Shown here piece by piece: positions 46,201 through 58,200 of a stretch of 64,000 nucleotides of DNA; position 1 is the stretch's first letter, and each line of letters begins with the position of its first letter. Origin of the DNA: Liolophura sinensis (Eukaryota > Mollusca > Polyplacophora > Chitonida > Chitonidae); NCBI RefSeq assembly GCF_032854445.1, contig NC_088299.1, positions 10,843,608 through 10,907,607 on the forward strand, in the 5' to 3' direction. Made by a program: the position numbers and the translations under genes. The notes below the pieces were generated by a model that saw only the letters and a program-made list of their open reading frames with translations, had not been told where the DNA came from and searched no databases.

Positions 46201-49200
46201 AAACTGACTTTTAGCATTCCACTACCATTCACCTTCCCTTCATGTACTAAAGATTGAGAGTAAGAGCTGTGAATATTGTGCATGACGTTTTCAATTTGTC
46301 TATTTCAGCAATGCTATGAGGAAGCCAAGAAGATATTTGATGAGCCCCAGGGGAGAGAGAAGAGGTTGAGTCGTGATGACTGGGCACATGGATCCCTGCT
46401 TATCATCAATGAGTTACTGCGATGTAGTAACGTGGAAGGGGAGGTAAGTCTGTCAGCTCAGGGAGACAGGCAAGTGTGCGATTAGTGGTGGTGCAGTAAT
46501 TACAATGATACTCAAGTGTCTGTTACTGAAGTGTGTAACTGTCCTATAGTAAATGACTTGATAGATTAGCTTTTATTGATGTCCAAATATTTAATCAAGT
46601 CCTGAATGGTTCAGGAGCTATGAAATATTTTTTTGTTTGTATTTTGTTCTTTTTATGTATCTTGTGTTTTTATTTTGTGTGTTTCTAGGTACTTTTATCT
46701 TTTGCTTGGTGTCAAGCGATCTTGAATTTTTAATTAAACTCTTTACATTCCTTGGATTATTGGTGTGTAATATTAACTTCGTTTTTTTTGGCAGAGATTA
46801 AGAATTGAGATGGAAGAAATAACAGCTCAACAGAATCAACACAGGAAAACTTATAAGGTATGGCATCAGTTACTTTACGTGTAGACGTACCTATTTTGAT
46901 GGACATTTTGATAATGAGTATTTCTGAAAAATGATTCTTGTATACACAGTTATTATTTATATTATGCAAATTTCAGGGAATCGCATAAATTTCCGTTTTA
47001 AAAATGAACAGTTACAGAAATGTGCTTATAGAAATGCATGTCTTTCTTCCACATGAGCAATATTTCAGCCATAATGTGGCAAAAAGCTATTGTAATCTAC
47101 ATGTAGTTTAAAAGTGTTTTATAGCATGCAATTTTGTGAGCTTTACTTTCTTTAAAGAATTAATAAAGTTTTGACAAGGACAGATGTCATATCATATTGG
47201 GAAGGTCTGCCAGCAACTTGTGGAATGTCGTTGAGATCTACTGCCCTTCGTCGATTTTGGCTGGTCCTTTTATTAGCTGGCCAAAGTTTAATAACAGTTT
47301 CTGTTTAATTTTCATCTAAATATACTTGTATAGCATATTGTAGAAGCCATACATGAATTTTTGGATGATGGTGTCTGATAACAGATTAATTGTTGAAAAA
47401 TCACAGATCAGTCCAGGGAGTACTTGTTTACCACTACTGATCAGGCCAAATTCCACTGACCTCGGTAACTGATTGCCTCATCACTGTGCCCTGTATATTT
47501 GGTTTGAGCTAATACGTGATAATTATTGGTCGATTTAGTACATTGGATCCATTGTCTTTTCATTTTAACTTTCTATGAGTTCAACTCTGTCAGTCCTTCT
47601 CCCTAAATTATTGCTGTCCCTTTTAAATGATTGTATAAGGGCCTCCGTGGCTCAGTGGGTAAGCCAGCACAGGGTAATGACCTGGGAGCCTCTCACTAAT
47701 GCGGTCGCTGTGAGTTCAAGTCCAGCTCATGCTGGCTTCCTCTCCAGCCGTATGTGGGAAGGTTTGCCAGCAACCTGCCGATGGTCGTGGGTTCCCCCAG
47801 TTTCCACCTGCCATAATGCTGGGCGCAGTTGTGTAAGTGAAATATTCTTGAGCGCGGCCTAAAACACCAATCAAATAAATAAATAAATGATTGTATAATT
47901 GATGTTGCCGGGCAACAAGGTTAAAATTCCATTTGCCAGGCATTTTTTTTTTAGTTATTGCTAACCTTTCCAATTATTGCATGATTTATGTTTTAGGAGC
48001 TGCAAGGCAAGAAGGTGCAGGGAAATGTTTCAGCTCTTCAACAACTACAGAACAAGTTATCTCCCCTGTCAAACTTCGGCCTTTCAGCTCGACCTCTGCA
48101 GTCGAAAGCCACATTCTTTGAGAGCAGAACTTGTAAGGAGTTGATGAGCTCACATTTTGAAAAGGTAAGTACAATGAGACATCATTATTGATGAAATTAC
48201 TGTTATGTTGTGCAAGATTATTGATGAAGAGATTATTATGTACCTGAAAGGTTACATGTACTTGTACCTGTATATCTGCCCCCCACTCTCAGTGCTTGAG
48301 GGGCCTTGGTGACAATAAGAGGGTTGGCAGTGCTTGTGTGGCCGTTTGTACAGTCTGACATTCTGCTGAAGACCACTTGTCATCCACCAAAAGTTAATCA
48401 GCATCTTGTCAGCAAGGAACAGTTGGTAAAACTGACCTCCTGCATTAAAACAACAATGAAATAAATAAACATTTATATCAGAGAAGGCAGCTTGCAAAAA
48501 GTTATGTCTCTGAACTTATTGTGGCAATTCTGGTTTGTATTCAAATTTTAGTAAGTATGCTTTTTCTTGGAGACTGACAATGGTATGTCGCTATTCTCTT
48601 CAGGTGTGTGGTATGGTGCTCCGTCACAGAGGAAGTCGCAGCCTGTTTGTCCAGCAAACACTGCTCATGGTCATCCCGCGCCTGGCAGCCTTCAACCCAC
48701 CTCTCTTCTCAAGAAAGTCAGTACTGTATATACATTAGTACTATTATGACATATATTATACACAGGCCAGTGAGATGGATCAAGTAGATTGATAAAGCTG
48801 TCAAGTAATTGCATTTTAAGCAATAATATTTTAATATATTTTATATAATATAAGGTTTCCTTGTACAATTTACCTATCATCGTGCTGTGAATTATTATAA
48901 AAGTTGCATAGCAGGCACTTTTTGAAATGTTTCGATTGAATTAAATCACAACATACATGTACATTAAGTGCAATGAAATGGAAAAATGTTAATGAAGCTA
49001 TTGATACTTAATGTCCCCCATATAGCCAACGTTGTAATTTAAGCATTTGATAATGGAATATTTAGTCCAAGTAGCCTGGTAAAAGTGATGTTTGGGTTGG
49101 TAAAGCCTGAAAATTTGTAATCTATAAGGTATACAAACCTTGGACAAGAACTGTCCAATGTTGAAATGTTAGTTGTTCTGAATTGAAACTTGGTAAATGG

Positions 49201-52200
49201 CTTTCTATAAGTTACAGACCAAGTTCGAGCTTTGTTTGTTGATTTTCAAAAAAATTGTGTTTATTACGTAATTTTTGCTCTGTTGTGGACATCACGTGTA
49301 GCTATTATCCAAATCTTATCAAATCGATATGAAGCATGTATTGAGAAAGGAAAGGAAGCCTTCAAGAATGCTTGTCTTTTATATATGTTAACCATTTCAC
49401 TCATCTATGTTATTCTAGGTATCTGATAGATACGATGAACTTCCTGCTGATAATCCTTAAGAACAGCAAAGAGAAGACACAGGCATTCCAAGCGGTGGGG
49501 CTGCTGGCCGTGTCCGTACAGGAGGAAATCTCAAGCTTCCTGCCTCGCATTATGGAAGTCATCAAGACATCCCTGCCACCTAAAGATCTCCCACTCAAGT
49601 AAGTGGAGGGGGGGTAGGGTGTTGGTGGGGGGGTTGTCGGACATGATAGTGTGCTTAAAATCATAGCTTTTGAATAGACCTTTCCAAACTGTCATTTAAG
49701 AACATGCCGTTGACCAGTCATAAGCAGTATTGTTGCAGATAGGTCAACCGGTTGTCCCAGACTTCAGTTGCAAATGTTCAACCCTTTTGTGATGTCACTG
49801 CGAATGGAATGAAAAGTAACCTTGTCATAAGAAGGGTAGGTCGGAGGTCGGATGTGTTGGATCCATACATTGGCAGTTGATGAAACCTATCAGGAAATTT
49901 CAGTGGTCTTTCAGGATTAATGCCAGGTCTCTTTCAAGCATATGGCACAAGAATAGTGTATTTGATGACTGCTTAAAATATTGCATAGCAACCTGCGGAT
50001 GGTTGTGGGTTTCCCCCAGGCTCTGCTGGGTTTACTCCCATTATAATGCTGGCTGCCGTCGTATAAGTGAAATATTCTTGAGTGCTGCATAAAACACCAA
50101 TCAAATAAATACACCAGCACACCACCGTTTCACATCAGTGAGTTACCTTGTCTGAAAGGATAAACTGTGTGAGTGCATATTCTTCATGGTAGTTGTGAGT
50201 GTCCACAGTCTGACAAGATATAAAACTGATAAGGTGTAGACGTGACAAGATTGGTCATACAGGTGATAAGTATACATATATTTTTTTCTTACCTTACAGG
50301 AAGCACAAACACTTTGTGGTGGACCCAGCAGTTTTTACGTGTATCAGTATGTTAGCCCGGGCTGTCGGGCTGAGCATGTCACGTGACATCAAGGAGCTTC
50401 TAGAACCAATGATGGCCGTAGGGTTGAGGTAAGCCTAAAGATTGATGAATTTCGCTGTATTCCTGATCTTCTGTGCGTGTGAGACCAAAGGGAAGGGAAA
50501 AATTCATTATAAATTGACTTAGATATCATGAAATAAGTAAACATATTATTATTACTTGAAATTTCTTTCTGTTTGGCATGTCATGAGTATAGTTTTAATG
50601 AAGAATCCAATAAATACGATAATTTCTGTTTGTTGTGAAGCCCGGCGTTGACAGCTGCCCTCCGTGACCTAGCAACACAGATCCCTCAGCTCAAGACAGA
50701 CATCCAGGATGGCCTGCTGAGGATGCTGTCTATAGTGCTGATGGGACGACCCCTGAGGCACCCCGGGGCCCCAAAGAGTCCCACATCACCAATCCCCATG
50801 TCAAGTTCTGTGTCTAACCTAGCTGAACCTCAGGATGTCACCAGCATTACCCTGGCTCTAAGAACACTAGGCAGTTTCGACTTTGAAGGTAAGTCAGGAA
50901 ATACGCCCACTATTTGTTGCATAAAAGGTTCTAAAATTGCCCTGAATACAGTTATTGGCCGCTTAAAGTTTAGGATCTTTTTATAAACTTTAAAAAATGA
51001 GAAATGTTTGACACCAAAGTGTGATTGGTACCTTCTGTTTAATAGTTATGTTTGGTTATTTTGAACAAATAAAACATTTTAGGAATTGTTGCAGTTTTTA
51101 TTTTACGTTCACTTCTTAAAAAATTAATCTGTAGTATATGTATACACAGCACTTTTGTATACTTGGACAGATGGCACTACATCATGTAAATAAATGGGTA
51201 TGATAAAAAAGGGATTCTTTCCTACGCTTATCTCTTGGTCTGATATATTTGTGTGTTTATCTGATGGTTTCCCTTACAATGGAAAAACCAGTTATTAAAC
51301 TATAAAAATGGTCGCTGAAAAGCCAGACATAGTGATGGAGCTTTGTAAAATGTAAGAGGAAAAATGACATCGGCAGATTGTCTGTTTACATTCATCATGA
51401 ATAATGACATCAAAACGAGTTTGTCAGCACAAGTTGTTCCATATTCGTTTCTGTTCTGAAAGCTGTGATTTAACCTCCTGTGACAATGTATTTACAAAAA
51501 TAAGACCTCTGTGTATTTCCTTGCAGTTGCATCCAATAAAACTCAGAATTGAAAGTGTACGTCATTGGCCATTCATGGGAGGAATTTCACATTTTGTAAT
51601 TTTACTGACACGTCGGTTTCTTTCACCCATCAATGTAGCATATGTGAAATATTCTTAAGTTGGATAGCAAAGAAACAAATTTAAAAATTTTAATTTAATT
51701 TTAGGCCATTCCTTAACCCAGTTTGTTCGTCATTGTGCGGAAACTTATTTGTCCAGCGAGAACAAGGGCATCCGCACTGAGGCAGTGAAGACCTGTGCAC
51801 GACTCTTGACCCCTTTACTGAATGTAAGTTCGAATTCACTTGGTGGTTCACAAGTTTAAATTATTACTCATGTATGACAAATTAAGTGTACAGCTACTGT
51901 AATTTTTGAACCTGTTTGCATGTTTGCAAGGTGTTTATTTATGCCTGTTCTGAGGGCGTTCGTCTAAGTAGACTGAGAAAATTATACTTTTTGTCAAGCC
52001 CTGAAATCAACCATTGTAGTTTTGTTTCCAAAATCAGATGAAAAAGGGCATAACTACACTGAAAATTGCTCATGTGCAAAAAGGATGAGGAATTTATAGG
52101 GTATCGTGCAAAAGTGATTCTTGACAGTGACATTTGTGTGACCTGAAATTTAAATTTTTGGCCTTCTGTATCTATACTATCACAAGTTTTTCGTAGAAAT

Positions 52201-55200
52201 AGTTTTCATACTTGCTTACTGGGGACAGAAAAATGTTTTTTTTCAGGGGCCACTGAAAGATGTTTTAAAATTAATTCCAGTTTTTGCTTATCTGATGTCC
52301 TAAATGGCTTGGAAGTTTGTCGAAACCATTTCACCTTTTTGCTTCTTCATTTGCTCAGTTATTGTCCTCCCAGCCTGGACAGAGTGTGGCAGCCATGAAC
52401 ACAGTGGCTGAGGTCCTCAACAAGCTGTTGGTCGTGGGAATCACAGACTCAGGTTTTAGCTCATTTCTTCTTTTATAAGAATATCGAGAGGGTATAAGAA
52501 AATCCAAAAATGCAAGATAAAACGACTTTTGTGCAGAAGTGATATCCTGACTCTCGTGAAATTATCAGATGCAAACCATGAGTTTTGTAGCGTTTTTAAC
52601 CTGACTGCACCAATCATTAAAGGTGCGCAGAGTTTCTAATAGCTGCAGTCTGTGTTAGCTGCAAGACATTCATATAAATGTATTTTCATGGTAGGTCTCT
52701 TTGTGCAGCAAATATCTGTACCTACGAAAGATAACTTGTTGGAAAAGTAACACGATGTAATATTGTTGCAGTTAAATACATGTAATTATTGTGCTTAAGG
52801 AATAAACACTCACTCTGTGAAATTAACTGTGAGAAATATTCCTTGTAATAGGGTAAATTGTTGAACGTATTTTCACTCTCTTTTGACAGACTCTGACATT
52901 CGTTACTGTGTCCTGGCCTCGTTAGACGAACGCTTTGACCCTCACCTGGCCCAGGCTGAGAACCTTAGTGCTCTATTTGTTGCCCTCAACGATGAGGTGT
53001 TTGAAATACGGGAACTCGCTATTTGTATTATTGGCCGCCTAAGCTGTATGAACCCAGCTTATGTGATGCCGTCACTGAGGAAGACGCTGATTCAGGTACG
53101 TAAGTGTTCTGTGATGGTATCTACCTGTCTCCCAGTATTGACAAGATAAGCTTTATGAGGCCAGATTAGCTGTAGGAACAGAGTTTAACTGTATGAACCC
53201 AGCTTCTGTGATGCCATGACTGTGGAAGACACTGATTCAGGTATGTCTATTTTATGGGGTGTCATGAACCTGCTTTTCAATATTGATGGGTAAACTCTAT
53301 GAATCCAGCGTAGCTGTAGGAAAACGGCTGGCTTAACCGTACAAATCCAGCTTATGAGCCCAGCTTAGCTCCTGGCTTCACTGTACAAATCCAGCTTAGC
53401 TGTATGAACCCAGCATAGCTGTGTGAACCTAGCTTAGCTGTATGAGCCCAGCTTAGCTGCTGGCTTAACTGTACAAATCCAGCTTAGCTGTAAGAACCCA
53501 GCTTAGCCGTGTGGACCTAGCTTAGCTGTATGAGCTCACCTTAGTTGCTGGCTTAACTGTACAAATCCAGCTTAGCTGTATGAACCCAGCTTAGCTGTGT
53601 GAACCCAGCCTAGCTGTAGGAAGCCGGTTTACCTGTACATATCCAGCTTATGTGAGACATTCACTGAGGAGGACACTGATTCAGGTATGCATGTGTTCTG
53701 TGATGTTATCTACCTGTCTTTTGTTATTGACAGGATAAGCTTTATGAAGTCATATTAACCATTGGATCCCAGCATAGCTGTACAACCCAGGTTATGTAAT
53801 ACTGAGTCTCTACCTGTGTGGGGGCCTCAGTGGCTCAGTTGGTTAGCGCGCTAGCGCAGCGTAGACCCAGGAGTCTCTCACCAATGCGGTCGCTGTGAGT
53901 TCAAGTCCAGCTCATGCTGGCTTCCTCTCCGGCCGTATGTGGAAAGGTCTGACAGCAACCTGCGGATGGTCGTGGGTTTTCCCCAGGCTCTGCCTGGTTT
54001 CCTCCCACCATAATGCTGGCCGCCGTCGTATAAGTGAAATATTATTGAGTACAGCCTAAAACACGAATCAAATAAATAAATAAATCTACCTGCATGAACC
54101 AGGATTCACTGGATAGTTTGCATGAACTCATTTGTTGGGGATTACTTAATACTTACTCCATCATTACAGGAGACTCGCTACTCTTGATCTGCTCGTGAAA
54201 AAAAGTGTCATATGTGGTGTGGGAATGTTCATTACTGACTTGTCCAAGGTTTGTGGTTTGCTCCAGGCATCCTGGTTTCCTCCACTCATGGAACTGACTC
54301 TCTTCATTTAAGAGAAATATTCTTCAGTATGAAGTCAGAATCTGTTAAATCAGTCCATTAATAAAGAATTATATATTGAATAAGGACTGACTGGATACAT
54401 GTAGTTATTGTTTTTGATTGTTGATGCATTATTCATCTGTAGATCATCTGTCGAGTAACTCAATCTGAATCAGTGAAGAAGTACACTTTGAGTAATTTTA
54501 AATAATGACAGACTGGAGACTCATTGTTTTGGGTATTCATGCATTGTTCATCTGCAGGTCATCTGTCAAGTAACTCAATGTGAATCAGTGAAGAAGTACA
54601 CTTCGAGTAATTTTAAATAATGACAGACTGCAGAGTTATTGTTTTGGGTATTGATGCATTGTTCATCTGTAGATCATCTGTCAAGTAACTCAATGTGAAT
54701 CATTGAAGAAGTACACTTAGGGTAAATTTAAATAATGACAGACTGCAGAGTCATTGTTTTGGGTATTGATGCATTGTTCATCTGTAGGTCATCTGTCAAG
54801 TAACTCAATGTGAATCATTGAAGAAGTACACTTAGGGTAAATTTAAATAATGACAGACTGCAGAGTCATTGTTTTGGGTATTGATGCATTGTTCATCTGT
54901 AGGTCATCTGTCAAGTAACTCAATGTGAATCATTGAAGAAGTACACTTAGGGTAAATTTAAATAATGACAGACTGCAGAGTCATTGTTTTGGGTATTCAT
55001 GCATTGTTCATCTGTAGGTCATCTGTCAAGTAACTCAATGTGAATCATTGAAGAAGTACACTTAGAGTAATTTTAAATAAGGACAGACTGCAGAGTCATT
55101 GTTTTGGGTATTGATGCATTGTTCATCTGTAGGTCATCTGTCAAGTAACTCAATGTGAATCAGTGAAGAAGTACACTTAGAGTAATTTTAAATAATGAAA

Positions 55201-58200
55201 GACTGCAGAGTTATTGTTTTGGGTATTGATGCATTGTTCATCTGTAGATCATCTGTCAAGTAACTCAATCTGAATCAGTGAAGAAGTACACTTAGGGTAA
55301 ATTTAAATAATGACAGACTGCAGAGTCATTGTTTTGGGTATTGATGCATTGTTCATCTGTAGGTCATCTGTCAAGTAACTCAATGTGAATCATTGAAGAA
55401 GTACACTTAGGGTAAATTTAAATAATGACAGACTGCAGAGTCATTGTTTTGGGTATTGATGCATTGTTCATCTGTAGGTCATCTGTCAAGTAACTCAATG
55501 TGAATCATTGAAGAAGTACACTTAGGGTAAATTTAAATAATGACAGACTGCAGAGTCATTGTTTTGGGTATTGATGCATTGTTCATTTGTAGGTCATCTG
55601 TCAAGTAACTCAATCTGAATCATTGAAGAAGTACACTTAGGGTAAATTTAAATAAGGACAGACTGCAGAGTCATTGTTTTGGGTATTGATGCATTGTTCA
55701 TCTGTAGGTCATCTGTCAAGTAACTCAATGTGAATCATTGAAGAAGTACACTTAGGGTAAATTTAAATAATGACAGACTGCAGAGTCATTGTTTTGGGTA
55801 TTGATGCATTGTTCATCTGTAGGTCATCTGTCAAGTAACTCAATGTGAATCATTGAAGAAGTACACTTAGGGTAAATTTAAATAATGACAGACTGCAGAG
55901 TCATTGTTTTGGGTATTGATGCATTGTTCATCTGTAGGTCATCTGTCAAGTAACTCAATGTGAATCATTGAAGAAGTACACTTAGGGTAAATTTAAATAA
56001 TGACAGACTGCAGAGTCATTGTTTTGGGTATTGATGCATTGTTCATCTGTAGGTCATCTGTCAAATAACTCAATGTGAATCATTGAAGAAGTACACTTAG
56101 GGTAAATTTAAATAATGACAGACTGCAGAGTCATTGTTTTGGGTATTGATGCATTGTTCATCTGTAGGTCATCTGTCAAGTAACTCAATGTGAATCATTG
56201 AAGAAGTACACTTAGGGTAAATTTAAATAATGACAGACTGCAGAGTCATTGTTTTGGGTATTCATGCATTGTTCGTCTGTAGGTCATCTGTCAAGTAACT
56301 CAATGTGAATCATTGAAGAAGTACACTTAGGGTAAATTTAAATAATGACAGACTGCAGAGTCATTGTTTTGGGTATTGATGCATTGTTCATCTGTAGATC
56401 ATCTGTCAAGTAACTCAATGTGAATCATTGAAGAAGTACACTTAGGGTAAATTTAAATAATGACAGACTGCAGAGTCATTGTTTTGGGTATTGATGCATT
56501 GTTCATCTGTAGGTCTTCTGTCAAGTAACTCAATCTGAATCAGTGAAGAAGTGCACTTAGAGTAATTTTAAATAATGACAGACTGGAGACTCATTGTTTT
56601 GGGTATTCATGCATTGTTCATCTGTAGGTCATCAGTCAAGTAACTCAATCTGAATCAGTGAAGAAGTACACTTAGAGTAATTTTAAATAATAACAGACTA
56701 CAGAGTCATTGTTCTGGGTATTCATGCATTGTTCATCTGTAGGTCATCTGTCAAGTAACTCAATGTGAATCAGTGAAGAAGTACACTTAGAGTAATTTTA
56801 AATAATGACAGACTGCAGAGTCATTGTTTTGGGTATTGATGCATTGTTCATCTGTAGGTCATCTGTCAAGTAACTCAATGTGAATCATTGAAGAAGTACA
56901 CTTAGGGTAAATTTAAATTATGACAGACTGCAGAGTCATTGTTTTGGGTATTCATGCATTGTTCATCTGTAGATCATCTGTCAAGTAACTCAATGTGAAT
57001 CATTGAAGAAGTACACTTAGGGTAAATTTAAATAATGACAGACTGCAGAGTCATTGTTTTGGGTATTGATGCATTGTTCATTTGTAGGTCTTCTGTCAAG
57101 TAACTCAATCTGAATCAGTGAAGAAGTGCACTTAGAGTAATTTTAAATAATGACAGACTGGAGACTCATTGTTTTGGGTATTGATGCATTGTTCATCTGT
57201 AGGTCATCTGTCAAGTAACTCAATCTGAATCAGTGAAGAAGTGCACTTAGAGTAATTTTAAATAATAACAGACTACAGAGTCATTGTTCTGGGTATTCAT
57301 GCATTGTTCATCTGTAGGTCATCTGTCAAGTAACTCAATGTGAATCATTGAAGAAGTACACTTAGGGTAAATTTAAATAATGACAGACTGTAGAGTCATT
57401 GTTTTGGGTATTCATGCATTGTTCATTTGTAGGTCTTCTGTCAAGTAACTCAATCTGAATCAGTGAAGAAGTGCACTTTGAGTAATTTTAAATAATGACA
57501 GACTGCAGACTCATTGTTTTGGGTATTCATGCATTGTTCATCTGTAGGTCATCTGTCAAGTAACTCAATCTGAATCAGTGAAGAAGTACACTTACAGTAA
57601 TTTTAAATAATGACAGACTGGAGACTCATTGTTTTGGGTATTCATGCATTGTTCATCTGTAGGTCATCTGTCAAATAACTCAGTTTGAATCACTGAAAAA
57701 GTTCACTATTTAAAAGAGTAATTTTAAATAATGACAGCCTGGAGAGCCATTGTTTTTGAACTGTTTATTTGTGGTTCATCTAAAGATCTTGACAGAATTG
57801 GAGCACAGTGGAGTGGGTCGTAACAAGGAACAGGCAGCCCGCCTGCTGGGCCACCTGGTGTCTAATGCTGCGCGCCTGATACGGCCATACATGGAACCTA
57901 TCCTAAAGGTCAGCATATTCAAACAGCTCCAGATGGTTCACACTCCGTACCACATTGACTTATCGGGGAGAGATAACCTTCTACAAATGCTTCACCGTGT
58001 ACAATTTGACCAAAAATTATATAATATTCTAGTTTGATGCATTGATTATTAATTAATCGTACTTTTAACCAAAACTTAAGGCTGAGATTTTTATTTTTAA
58101 TAATGTTAATACATTGCTTAAGATCTAGGAACTTTTTACATATTTGACTTGTGAAAGAACCTGTGATTTTACATGTATGTGTATGATGTAATCTTGTCGA

